In this document: positions 53,992-64,000 of the stretch, one piece after another | Layout of the letters: every line of letters begins with the position of its first letter | Numbering within the stretch: position 1 is the stretch's first letter | Origin: Callipepla californica brunnescens | Lineage: Eukaryota > Chordata > Aves > Galliformes > Odontophoridae | DNA: 64,000 nt | Direction of reading: 5' to 3' | Assembly: GCA_023055505.1 (NCBI GenBank) | Contig: JALIRH010000013.1 | Location: 62,001 to 126,000, forward strand | Made by a program: the position numbers and the translations under genes | Notes under the pieces: model-generated | Told to the model about the DNA's origin: nothing | Database searches by the model: none | What the model saw: the letters and a program-made list of their open reading frames with translations, nothing else

Positions 53992-55560
53992 ATGTCATTT
54001 TGTTTATTTTTGTGTGTAGTATGTATTGTAGCTCCTATAACAATCAGCTATCCTCCCCAAAACTTTGGGGATGGGTGGGGTGTTTTAAAGAACTCTTTTC
54101 TCCAGCTGGCTGAGTGAGTAGCAAATGTTTATAACCTCACTAACTGTTGGGTCTGTGGAGGACCCATGGGACTTGAAACTTGGCCTTGGGTTTCAACTCC
54201 TATTGCCCCTAAGTGGCTGGCAAGCAACTACAGCACAGTCAACCAGACTACCCACTGGGAAGTTAAGGATACATCTCCATGGCCAATCCAGTATCCCTCC
54301 ATGGGAATTTATTGTCTGAATCGTACTCAGCCAGGTGGAATCTATGTTGGGACAAGCAACTGCACTTGGGTTTATCGTAAAATGGCTTATGAAATGGGAA
54401 CCCGATTGGCTAGTCGTATCTTATATCAGTGGGGATGGTACAATCAGTCAGGGAGGGGACAAGGGTTCACTCACTTTTGGTCTTCCACCAACAACACCCT
54501 GTTTGCTGAAGCTGGTGGTATGAAATGCACCTGGAGACCTGATGCTGGAGCTTGGAGGTGTAAGTGGTGCAGCAATGAGAGTGATACTGGTCATGGCTGG
54601 AATTGTAATGTGGCAGGACATCCTTTTGGACCCCTCAACACCACATACTTTCAAGCGAAGGAACATGTAAATAAACTGGCAGATGAATGGGATGGGCCGT
54701 TTGAAAGTGGAGCAGTAGCACTAAAAGGACATTATTGGATTTGTGCCCATCATGCATACAAACAACTACCAGCAAATTGGACTGGGGTATGTTATGTGGG
54801 GGTAATCCGTCCACTATTTTTTCTGCTCCCAGGGGATGAAGGTAATGAACTAGGTATCAAAGTATATGATGATCTCAAACGACAACGAAGGTCTATTGAC
54901 ACTTCCTTAACAAGTAGTAGTGGCCAGACTTGGGGTAAAGATGAATGGCCTCCTCAGCGAATAATTAAACACTATGGGCCAGCTACCTGGAATCCCAATG
55001 AAGTGATTAACGGTGCTCGAGAACCCATCTATAACCTTAACCGTATTATTAGATTACAAGCAGTCCTTGAAATCATTACTAATGAAACGGCTTATGCCCT
55101 CGACCTCCTTGCAGATCAAGCCACACAGATGCGAACTGCAATACTCCAACACCGCATGGTTCTCGATTACTTACTAGACGAAGAAGGGGGTGTTTGTGGC
55201 AAACTGAATGACTCTAATTGTTGTCTAAAGATTGATGATAATGGAAAAGTTGTTAAACAAATTGCCCAGGGTATACGGAAAATAGCCCATGTTCCTGTCC
55301 AAACCTGGAAAGGCCTAGACTCTGATCTTTTTCCCTGGCTTCCGGGTGGCCCATGGGTGAAACGTATTCTATTTTATCTATTGTGTGTTGTTGCAACTCT
55401 TCTGTTTATTCCCTGTATGATTCCGTGTTTTATTCAACTTATTCAACGTGTTGTATCTTCAATGCACATTGTAACTGCTTCAACTGACGATGGGCAAATC
55501 CAAGAGATTAGAGCAACATTTGTAACCAAGCCCAAGAAATCCTTTATAACAATTGTATAA
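53992..55560 (+). pseudogene. env: ERV-F Env, one in-frame stop
   Basis: Likely start ATG 53992 with a hydrophobic signal sequence (MSFCLFLCVVCIVAP). TGA at 54115-54117 interrupts; the frame is then open to TAA 55558-55560. SU has the CXXC box CWVC (about 54145) and several sequons. A furin-type RQRR site ends SU near 54891. TM has a heptad-rich region, LQHRMVLDYLLDEEGG in the position of the so-called immunosuppressive domain, the disulfide motif CX7CC (55195 and 55219-55224), and a membrane anchor (ILFYLLCVVATLLFIPCMI). Resembles gammaretroviral Env in layout, but CX7CC is longer than the usual CX6CC and no obvious hydrophobic fusion peptide follows RQRR. Confidence 0.88.
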
Positions 55561-55699
55561 CTTTTAACTCCCCCTTACCACCTACTCCTCTTTTCCCTTA
55601 TGCTTGTTTGTTTTTTTGTTCTTTTTTTTCCTCCTTTTCTCACCACCGTGGATGAATGTTTACAGATCAGTTTCAAGCAATCTTAGAGCCACCGGGTGG

Positions 55700-56399
55700 T
55701 GTGAAAGACAGAAACTGTTTTTCCCTTCTTTTGTCTCAAAGCTTGCTTCGTAAGGCCTTTTCTGGTGACAAGACTCTGACTGATAACTGCCGGTTACCCA
55801 GATGGGTGTTATGGTGCCTCATTGTCTCTGCTTATGGTTGTAAAGATAAGCAGAAATAGGTGCAAATAGTCTTTTCCGGGGGGTACGGCTTGGAGAAGCT
55901 GACCACCACAGAAAGACAATGCTCCTGCATGGCAAGGAAGGCAACATCCGCTGCTGGCTTATCTGTTAGGCCAGACATGTCACACAAACCAAGAGAAAAG
56001 GAAAAAACACCTGAGAAATGGGAGATAAAAAGACCTTCACCGAACCAAGGATTTTGGAGAAGAACTCCCAGAGAGAAAATCTTTGAGGAGAACTCCTGAA
56101 GACGGACCCTGAGGCCTGCTTGCTGCCATCTCCCATCCCCCGCGGTGACCAGACGAGTTCCTGTGACTACGAACCTCGTTGGACCCACGGTGGTGATTAT
56201 ATCTCTCTTGCTTTCTATCAAGACTCCTTGCTTTTTATCCCTTTTCTATCACTCACCTTCCCTTCCCCATATCCCTAAGCAACTAGTAATTGTAATAAAC
56301 TGGTTGGGCTAACATTTGACCCGTTGTGTCTTAATCTCGCCATCGGGTATACACATAATCAAAGAACCTCGTCTCCCTCCTTTATATTGGAGCGTGACA
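55700..56399 (+). repeat. ERV-F 3' LTR
   Basis: 700 bp, TGTGAAAG...GCGTGACA, 99.6 percent identical to the 5' LTR by direct reading. The preceding GAGCCACCGGGTGG is a poor polypurine tract. Confidence 0.95.
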
Positions 56400-57102
56400 T
56401 CCCTGTACCAAGCTGGGCTGCCAGGGTGTTTGCTAGTGAAGCCATTTTATAGCTTTCTGTTCCTACATCTTGACAGGCTTTAATCATGTCAGTAATGGAT
56501 GGATCTGCATTCTTTAAGGATTGTAGGACCTTTCTACAACCTGCATTTGTGTTTTCTATTGCTAATTGCTTAAGCAAAGCCTCCCGGGCAGCTTCATTTT
56601 CTACTTGTCTCTCTAGCGTATTTTGTAAACAGTCAAGAAATTTAATGTAGGGCTCGGCAGCCTCCTGTCTAATTGATATAAATGATGTGCTAGATGAATT
56701 AGTGTCGGGTATCCGATGGATAGCATGCAACACCAAAGTCTTAACTTGTTCAAAGCATTGCCTGTCTATCTGTGCCTGGGCCTGAGGTATTGCCCGGACC
56801 CCCTCCCCCATGAGTTCCTCTATGCCAATGTGATTGAAGTTATTCAAATTATTCATAGCCTGGATAGTAGCCAGTTCCCGATACTTAGTCATAAACACGG
56901 TGTATTGCATGGGAGACAGGACTGTTCGTAACAAAATTTTCCAGTCGTGAGGGGTCATAACATAACTGTCACCGATTGCAGCCAAAAGATGGTATGTAAA
57001 GGGAGACTGAATTCCATAATCTCTCACTGACTTCCTTAGCTCCTTCACTGCCTCATAAGGCAGGGATTCCCACTGGGGGGGCTGATTTGCATGATACAAC
57101 AC
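56400..57102 (-). pseudogene. gag: ERV-E capsid
   Basis: Betaretroviral-type capsid: EAVKELRKSVRDYGIQSPFT at the N-terminus and the major homology region IRQEAAEPYIKFLDCLQ with downstream helix. Interrupted after LAAQLGTG by ERV-F. An in-frame TAA just upstream (about 57110) and a TGA after matrix break the polyprotein. Confidence 0.9.
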
Positions 57103-57468
57103 AGGAAAGGCTTACAACATATCAGCATCACCCCGTAATATTGCTTCTTTTCTGCACTGCTCTAAAGCACCATAGCACACTGTAGAAAAAATTTTCTTTC
57201 CCGCTCCCTCCAAATTATCATAAGGAGGGAAAATGTTCAATTTGTCTTCCGGGTCTACTGAACCAGAATCTGAAAGATCCACTGGTTCTGGTTTGTCCTC
57301 ATTTTAAGCAAGTTACACACAGGCTGCAGAGCCGCAGTAGTAGGTGATGCAGCTGGGGCAGACGGCGGCAGGGGCGCGGTGACCGTCGGGGGCAAAGCGG
57401 AGGGCAGGAGAGTGGGGGGGGGCTGCGGTTTCTATTCTCCCTGGTCGGGGGGGCGTCGGAGCCATGGA
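57103..57468 (-). pseudogene. gag: ERV-E gag middle region, Pro-rich
   Basis: GC-rich sequence between matrix and capsid that would encode a proline-rich linker; frames are interrupted and no late-domain motif could be read with confidence. Confidence 0.5.
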
Positions 57469-57888
57469 TCAGGTCCAGGTAGGGGCCGCTTCCCGAATTG
57501 GGGGCAGAGGCGAGCGTGGGAGGGAGGGCGATAGGGAATAGCCGGAATAACTTCTTCCCTGTCGAATTTGTTTAAGCCCTTCCATTATTTGGCGCCAAGC
57601 AGGTAGAAGTTCGGCAGCTGTTCTGTCTTTAGTAATAGAAGCCTCCCAGAGTTTTGTGCCAATTTTGTCCCAGGGTTCTCCATCAAGAGAGAACCCAGTT
57701 TTTGGAAATTCAGGGACATTTTTGCTTATCCATTTAAGAAAAGTAGCTAGTTCTGAATTAGATACAGGCTGATCCTGGAACTTTAAAACTATCCATAATA
57801 CTTCAAGATTTACTTGTTGCTCCTTCGTTAGTGAACTCCCCGTGGTTCCTGACTGCTCACTTTCGGTCCTGCAGAATGGTGCGGGCAC
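57469..57888 (-). pseudogene. gag: ERV-E matrix
   Basis: 139-codon frame with a helical matrix-like domain: NLEVLWIVLKFQDQPVSN, LATFLKWISKNVPEFP, WDKIGTKLWEASI, LLPAWRQIMEGLKQI. Ends in TGA. The frame is the same as capsid. The true start is unclear; the listed first codon lies within the leader. Confidence 0.8.
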
Positions 57889-57961
57889 GCGCGAAACAAT
57901 CTCTCTGAAGTTCAGTCGGGAGACGCTGCCAGACCGGGCTTGCTCAGCTGCAACTTGATTT

Positions 57962-57979
57962 GCTCCACATTGGGCGCCA
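57962..57979 (-). other. ERV-E primer binding site, tRNA-Lys type
   Basis: Minus strand TGGCGCCCAATGTGGAGC, close to the complement of the tRNA-Lys(CTT) 3' end, two bases from the LTR. Confidence 0.88.
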
Positions 57980-57981
57980 TT

Positions 57982-58332
57982 TGCAGCGTCTCGGGCACGG
58001 ACTCAGATGTGAACGATCCAAATCATTTATTACAGATTTTAACATCCCTTATATACTTTCACAAGTTCTCTGTAACTTTCCCACCCGCCTTTACATATCA
58101 ACAATATAACTTCCCAAAACAGTCCTTAACTGTGCATACAGGCAATTATCCAATCAGGGCTGTGAGTCTCCCCAAGCCATGCACTCTTCCTCCAATTAGG
58201 GTCTGCTACCATGCAGCTTACTTGAACTTGTTTTCCTCTTCTGGAAGTGTCCTTGGTTCTCAGCCTTCCTTTCTCATGCTGTTTATTCTGTTCCACAGCT
58301 GCAGCTCTAAATATACTTTTTGTATTCCCACA
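57982..58332 (-). repeat. ERV-E 5' LTR
   Basis: Plus strand TGCAGCGTC...TTCCCACA (351 bp). In proviral sense it starts TGTGGGAATAC, has a TATA box (AAGTATATAAGG, about 58046-58057) and AATAAA near 58027, in the order U3-R-U5. The other LTR is missing. Confidence 0.85.
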
Positions 58333-59114
58333 CCAAGGTGCAAGTAGGCTACACCACCGTGGTCCTACCTGTACCTTCCAAGGACATCTTATTCTAATGG
58401 TGCCTGGTTTTAGGTTCTCGGGGCAGGGAGCAGAAGATTGTTCTCACAGCCGGTCTGAGGTCTTACCTCATTATCGGAACTCCTAAATTGGATCCTAAGC
58501 AGGAAGGCCCATGTTGTTTGTAACATTTTCAAGGCACTGGGTCTGCCATCTCTAGGTCTTTCATTCAGGTCTCGCGGGGTTTCATGGAGTCTCTTTGTTC
58601 ACCCCTGCAGAAACTGAGTCTGTCTTCAGGGCAGCCTTGAGAATACCATTATAATGCTCAATAAGGCCTGCCCCCGTTGGATTGTATGGCAGGTGGAATC
58701 GCCACTCGATGTTGTTCTCTTCTGCCCAGCGTTGTATCGTTGCACCCGTGAAGTGATTCCCTTGGTAGCTCTCAGTGACTTGTGGTGTCCCGTAGGCAGC
58801 CAGCAATCTTGTGAGCGCCTTGCCTGGTTGGCTTTTGGTACTGGATAGGCCTGTTCACTCATGGTGTCGACACAGGTTGGGGCATACCTCGCCTCCTCAG
58901 ATCGAGGGAGGGGCCCAATATAATCAACCTGCCATCGCTGTAGAGGATTGTGTCCTCTAGCAAGATGGGCTGTTGTTTCAGGCAACGACCTTCGTCTCAT
59001 TTTGGAGCAGGCATCACAGTCTCGGCATGCTTGAGCTACATCTGATAATTGTACAGGCAGTCCCCATGCTTCAGCAGCTGCCCACACGGTCTTCTGTCCA
59101 GCATGCCACAGCAT
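58333..59114 (-). pseudogene. pol: ERV-G integrase and pol tail
   Basis: Integrase pieces in several frames: CRDCDACSKM, RWQVDYIGPLPRSE, HFTGATIQRWAEENNIEW, GLIEHYNG. Stops and frameshifts throughout; the tail toward 58333 matches the ERV-A dUTPase-like segment. Confidence 0.85.
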
Positions 59115-60045
59115 TTGATGTAACCAGTAAGTGATGTTCTCAGATGGTGAGTTCTCAACCCATCTAAATCAGGCCAGTGTGTGGGCTTCATCATTTCCTG
59201 GTGACTGTAGTGGTTCGTGATCAGAATCATGGTAGTTCATGTTTGATTGTATTCCATATGTCTAGCCACATATCTTTGCCTCAGATCGGTCGGGAGCAGA
59301 TAGTCCAGTCCTGGGTGCCCACTGTGATCCAAAGAGAGAGCCCCCAGTACACAGCCCAACTATCTGTGCAAATATTCAGGATACCGTCACCAGGTTCTTT
59401 GGTTATAACCATTCACATGGCCCACAGCTCTGCCCACTGGCTAATCTGACCATCCCCCTCTTCAAACCATATTGTGTCTGTGGCAGGATGGTATGCTACC
59501 TCTCTCCACTTAATTGGGTTGCCCTTGCTGAACCCATACGTGTACCAGGCATCTTCAGGAATGGGATATTTTCCTTCCTGGATGGGACTCTTCTGTGGCA
59601 GAGCAACCAAGGTTTGTTTTGGTGCATCACTGTGATACGTCATCGGGCCTAGAATCTTCTGAAGCTCTTCTTTTAACAGTGAGGAAGACAGACTGCTCCT
59701 CTGACTGAGATAGGCGACCCATCGTGCCACCGTCTGTGCCTGGGTCACCCCTGTCTTAGGGAGGTGGGTCAGATATCTTACCCACCCCTGAATTGGCAGA
59801 GTGGTATTAACTATGACTTTGACCATCTGGGTTATTGGCTCTACCGCTTGCAATGCAGTATAGGCAGCCAATAGCTGTTTTTCAATCATACTATATCTTT
59901 CTTCTGCTCCATGCCAGACCTGAGACCAAAATCCAATGGGGGTCCAAACAGAACTCTGACGTTGCCACAGGCCCCAGCCAAAGCCATCCTGAGTAACATG
60001 AACACCCAATTCAGATGGGAGGGTAGGATCGAATACACCCAGGAG
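59115..60045 (-). pseudogene. pol: ERV-G RNase H and RT end
   Basis: Starts within the RT connection (VTQDGFGWGLWQRQ) and continues through EERYSMIEKQLLAAYTALQ, where ERV-A has lost frame. RNase H reads WYTYGFSKG, with the first catalytic Asp changed to Tyr. Confidence 0.85.
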
Positions 60046-60775
60046 GCCCTAAGGGAACTAGTGTTCCTTGTCACTCCATGAATTTTGTAAGATTGAGATC
60101 TTTTACCACAGGTGGCTCAGGCATTGTAGCCCGAGACACCTGTGGAGGCTTTTTCCTCCTATTTGGTACTATAAGAATCAGCTAAACTCCAGGTTGTAGT
60201 AGGTGCTTTTTGTATTATTTGTTCTCATGGTTATCTGGCAGTACTCTGAAATTTTTGATCATCTCTCAGCTGTTTCCATAACTGTAATAAAATATGGTTG
60301 AGCTGCCCATTGATTTTAGCAAATGCAACCCCAGCTGTATAAGATCATTGAACATGATCTTCCAAGACGCCCGTATGGGACCTAATTGGTGTGTCCGTTG
60401 GGCAGACTCCTGGGTTCTAATTGGGAAGGCCTCAGTTTCCTCCACCGTGCAGATATTGAGCCTAGTTCTCATGTGCTCCGTTTCCCCCAGGTCTGCTACC
60501 AACTGAGCTGCTTGTTGGACAATGGCCTCTGAAGCTACTAAAAGATTTAGTATGGAGACCAATGTCCCATAAAGATAAGAAGGGGCCTGCTGCAATGTTA
60601 GGTCTTGCATACCTGCCGTAAATTTTTCTGTGTCTGGATTTTCAAAATGCATCAGAATACATGGTCTCCCTCTTACCCAATTCTTGAATGTACGTGTGGA
60701 GGTCCTCCACAGAGGACCATAAACCAGTATGAAGACGTACCTCTGTTTTATTGGGCCAACATAGACTCAGGAAGT
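60046..60775 (-). pseudogene. gag: ERV-G gag remnant
   Basis: Matches the C-terminal half of ERV-A gag, e.g. FTAGMQDLTLQQAPSYLYGT and QLVADLGETEHMRTRLN, with stops. Truncated upstream at about 60775 in unique sequence. Confidence 0.8.
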
Positions 60776-63261
60776 TTCCAGTGACTTCAGACTAAATCTG
60801 ATTGCTAGTGTAATTTGCTACTGAACGCATTTTTAAATAAAAATGCATTGGACAGACAACAGATAAGAATGAAGATGAAGAATGGAAAAATGAACATATA
60901 GACTGACTGTTATGGTACTCAGCTGGGATTTGCTAGAGGCAAGCACAAGAAATAACTTTTTTACAGCACCATAACTTAAACATGAGTCAACAATAGAAAC
61001 TCAGGCCAAACTGCCTCATAGCTTTATGGTCAGGCCATAACTGTGGTTCACATGAAATCCAATTATCAGTCACTGCTTCAAGCCAGGCAGGATATTAATT
61101 TAAAAGCATATTGTCACAATCATAGTGAACACAGTAGAGATGTACCATTCTTTTTTTCCAGACCTTACTGTCTGAGTAAACATCCACCAAGTGCACCCCA
61201 GAAAAAGCAGATAGCTCCCACAGAAGAAATTAGTTCAAAAAGTGAATTCTGTGGATCACTACCATTAAACCATAGCTATTTTCTCAGTGTCAGTATTTCT
61301 CTTCTTCTTTCCAACAGTGTGTGTGTATGTGCAGGCATGTTGTAGAAAAGATTGGAGTGGAAGCCAGTACTATAATTACCATTCTGTTCAGTGCTGTACT
61401 GCTTGTTTTCCCAATTCATTACAGTGGATGTAGGCCTGCTGATGTAATAAATGGGTAGAAAAGGTTAAATCCTGTTTGCCATATGGGAGAAATTTTAGAT
61501 AGGAGGAAGCTACAGCCCCTTTGGAAAAAATCTGATTCATGCAAGAAAAGGGGGGAGGAGGGAGAGAGGAGAAAAAGGGTGCTGTTTTTCTTTAACAAAA
61601 GACACTAGAAGCACAATCAGTAGATTCTGTATTCACTGTAATTACATTGTTTTGAGCACATGACTGTTGGAAAAAAAGTTGTCTGGAAGCAGCTCATACT
61701 TGCTTTCCCAGATCAACTGTAGTCGACTATTTCATGCTAGCAATTTTAACCTTTAAAAAACCTGAAAATTTTACTTCACAGTTTTAATAGGAAGCAGTTA
61801 AACAAGAGATGTTGAAAGCATGGGAATTTATAGTTTTCTGGCAAATAAATTTGGATGTAATTCTTTATGGTCTGTTGTTAAATATCTGACATTTCGACAT
61901 GTTGTATTATGCAGCTCCTCCTGGGGTTCTGGGACTTAGGTGCTAAACTCAAATATCACTTAAGTCCCAGAACCCCCTACAGTTTTGACTTACTGATTTA
62001 GTTCCTTTTGTGCAGAGGACGGAAAGGCATGAGATCACTAACACTCAGCAACACAGAAGTATCACTCAAATTTTGAGAATAAAAGAATAAGTCAAGTGCC
62101 AGGATTATTTCCTTTATAGTACTGAAATGGTGCCTTTGTCTTACTAAACTTATTTTCACTTAAACTATGATATTTTTCACATAAAATTTATCTGTTTAAC
62201 CCTCATTAAACCAGCATGGATTAGAATGCTAACACAGAAAGGAAAGTCAGACTGCTCTCATAGCAAAATCCAAAAGTAGTGCTGAACTGAAATGCAAAGA
62301 ACTAATCTGCTGTTGAAAAGTAAGGCACAGCAAATATCATCTTATAAAAAATAAATGACTAAAATTCAGCAATAAAAAATAAACCTAGAAAATAGCAGTA
62401 AAATCAGTGATAAATATAACCACCAGGGGAAGGAGAAGGAATGTAAACAAGAAACAACAGAAAACTTTAGACTCAGTGCAGCTGCAGGCTGAAGTGACTA
62501 AGGAACATAGAAGAGATGGAGTAGTTGCATCCCTCAGTGGTAGGTGACTTAACAATTATATGAGTGGATACCGCTAGCTTTGTGGGATATGACATTTAGT
62601 TGTCACTGAAGGAAAACTGCCATTTAATTAAACGTGAGAAGAACAACAACAACAAAAAAAAAAGATGGTTCAGAAGTTATGGGAAGCAAGGCTGCATCTT
62701 TTTTACTATTCACAGGATTGTGTTTAGCCAATGTAACAGGATGCATATAGTTATTTCTGCTGCTCTGAGCCCTGCTCACTCCCTGGCTTCAGCCCAGACA
62801 GTGCCAAGTGCAGTTCAGTGTCTGGTTGTTGTGAACAATGAGTGCAGGACTGAGTCTGTGCCAGGCCACTCGGTGAGGAAGGGCTGCTAATGATGTGGGG
62901 CAGGAGGTAGCTGCATGGGAACCTCTGCTGGGCCAACGTTGGATGCACCAAGTTCAGGCATAGACTAGACATTTTCATGCTGGTAAATGCAGGTAAAACC
63001 AACAGCTGTAATTGAGCACTTCAGATTCCATATTTTATTGCTATATATATATGTTGCCTGTCAGATATTTCTGATAGTTCTCCAATCATTATGGAGCAGT
63101 ACTAGAAGCTACCAGACATGATATTATTTCAATAATCTATTCTGCTGATACTATTAAACTTTCAGTAACAGTTTGCCTAAAAAAAGACTAATTCCTAAAA
63201 GAAACGAAAATGGGAAAAAATCCATATAGAACATATATTTTCTGTATAATTTTAAATTACA
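60776..63261. other. AT-rich unique DNA
   Basis: No gene, RNA gene or known element recognised; short ORFs look random. Contains the hairpin at 61923-61976, an AAC/A-rich run at about 62643-62663 and a short TA run near 63043-63051. Confidence 0.5.
61923..61976. repeat. 20-bp inverted repeat (hairpin)
   Basis: GGGGTTCTGGGACTTAGGTG and CACTTAAGTCCCAGAACCCC pair with one mismatch around a 14-nt loop. Origin unknown; it is not part of any recognised element. Confidence 0.8.
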
Positions 63262-63320
63262 GAATCATAGAATCACCAAGGCTAGAAAAGACCTCCAAGA
63301 TCATCTAGTCCAACTGTAAT
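63262..63320 (-). mobile_element. CR1 3' tail fragment
   Basis: CAGAATCATAGAATCACCAAGG, then AAAAGACCTCCAAGATCATC and TAGTCCAACTGT: the reversed 3' end of a CR1 element. Confidence 0.88.
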
Positions 63321-64000
63321 ATTCTGTTATTCATAAAATCTAAATGATTAGTGATATTGATTGAGCCAAGACATTTCATTTTAAATTAATCCCAGCAATA
63401 AGTAGGCTTATGCACTTTTATCATAATACTATTAATCCTTAAATAGAATTTAGATCTATTTAAGTTTTTCCCTTATAATCTAATAGGATTCAATTTCTTT
63501 TAATGCATCTGTAACATATAGTTCCATTAAACATTGCAGAACTTAGCTTTAAGGAAAATGGTACAGCACTTCATGGAAAACATGCCTTATAATTACTCAG
63601 GCTAAAAAAGAGGGGAAGAATTACAGTACCTATTGGGAGAAATATAACAAAATAGTGTTTGACACTTTGTTAATCTAAGTGAAGTAAGACATTTTGACAC
63701 AGCTATGTTCTCAGAATATCTTAAATAAACAAAATATTACTCTTTTAGTTATTTCCACTGGACAATGAATACCTTTCTTGAGGGTTTTGGTTCCTTCAAA
63801 AATTGAATTTTATGTCAGAAAATCACAGTGATAGAAGATTCCCAAATTATTTTACTGCTCATATGACCTGTCAACTGTTCCTAGAACTGCTTCATAACTT
63901 TCTTAAACTTTCATGAAATTTGTTCTTTCATTGTAAAAAGAATATATTTGAATGCTCCTCCTATTCTGGTGGACAGGATGACCAACAAAGAGAAGTATTA
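63321..64000. other. AT-rich unique DNA to window end
   Basis: Nothing recognised. Confidence 0.5.

Larger units (their letters stand above)
48140..56399 (+). mobile_element. ERV-F: young provirus with gag, pol and env
   Basis: 700-bp LTRs at both ends differ by three bases (48537/56097, 48611/56171, 48691/56251), about 0.4 percent, so the insertion is recent. A perfect 5-bp duplication TCCCT flanks it (48135-48139 and 56400-56404). Gag is an intact 509-codon ORF; pol is open for 960 codons; env has one early TGA. It is the only element here with env. Pol resembles ERV-A and ERV-B/D more than ERV-E; env has gammaretrovirus-type SU and TM features. The family also left a solo LTR at 42688-43418. 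Confidence 0.96.
44630..58332 (-). mobile_element. ERV-E: betaretrovirus-like provirus, split by ERV-F, 3' truncated
   Basis: The two halves (44630-48139 and 56400-58332) form one minus-strand provirus: LTR, tRNA-Lys PBS, matrix, capsid, two CCHC knuckles, dUTPase, protease, RT, RNase H, integrase. dUTPase placed before protease is the betaretroviral order. ERV-F sits between capsid and nucleocapsid with a TCCCT duplication. No env or 3' LTR is found beyond integrase. Multiple stops. Confidence 0.92.
58333..60775 (-). mobile_element. ERV-G: truncated ERV-A family provirus, host of ERV-E
   Basis: Reverse complement aligns with ERV-A from the dUTPase-like region (58333, about ERV-A 5519) back to mid gag (about 60775, ERV-A 1785). 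At about 60045 it jumps from ERV-A position about 2497 to about 3785, deleting all protease and most RT. ERV-E inserted after CCTTGG. No LTR remains attached on either side. Confidence 0.9.

Noticed and set aside
57930..57961. Possible tRNA-Lys 5' remnant upstream of the ERV-E PBS (GGGCTTGCTCAG)
   Set aside because: Only about 11 bases resemble the tRNA D-arm region and spacing is wrong; too weak.

Overview
This is vertebrate nuclear DNA, almost certainly from a bird. It carries CR1 LINE fragments with the typical bird CR1 tail (TTCTATGATTCTATG-like), several bird-type endogenous retroviruses (ERVs), a partial XPO1 gene segment with introns, degenerate TTAGGG arrays and a CCTTG/CCCTG satellite. 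No complete host gene is visible. Such a density of ERVs, satellite and telomere-like repeat suggests a subtelomeric or heterochromatic position (a sex chromosome W or a microchromosome arm would fit), but the sequence alone does not settle species or chromosome.

Layout. 1-8973: CCTTG/CCCTG satellite, interrupted by provirus ERV-A (492-6507, +, env-less, Arg-type PBS) and a short unique spacer. 8974-15324: ERV-B (-, Lys-type PBS). 15325-15840: a CR1 piece. About 15.9-19.4 kb: four consecutive, diverged XPO1 exons with intact frame and splice sites. 19.45-35.6 kb: degenerate telomere-like array containing a decayed gammaretrovirus-like ERV-C (about 20.94-26.42 kb, +, His-type PBS) and ERV-D (28569-34975, -, same family as ERV-B). 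35.6-44.6 kb: mostly AT-rich unique DNA with CR1 fragments and three isolated LTRs (37895-38463, 42688-43418, 43966-44266). 44.6-60.8 kb: a three-level nest, the young ERV-F (48140-56399, +) inside the betaretrovirus-like ERV-E (-), itself inside ERV-G (-, ERV-A family). 60.8-64 kb: AT-rich unique DNA with one CR1 tail.

The families use different translational strategies. ERV-F has a canonical -1 frameshift site (GGGAAAC) with a possible stem-loop at the gag/pol junction. ERV-B/D have gag and pol in one frame separated by a single UAG shared by both copies. Only ERV-F keeps an env gene. All proviruses carry inactivating lesions as read here; they are described, not repaired.

The most unusual signal is in ERV-D: a complete 76-nt tRNA-Lys(CTT) sequence including the non-genomic CCA lies exactly where only an 18-nt primer binding site is expected. 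ERV-B carries an internally deleted version at the same place, so the tRNA capture looks ancestral to the family. The same family also has a hydrophobic, sequon-bearing leader in frame with gag, reminiscent in position of glyco-Gag.
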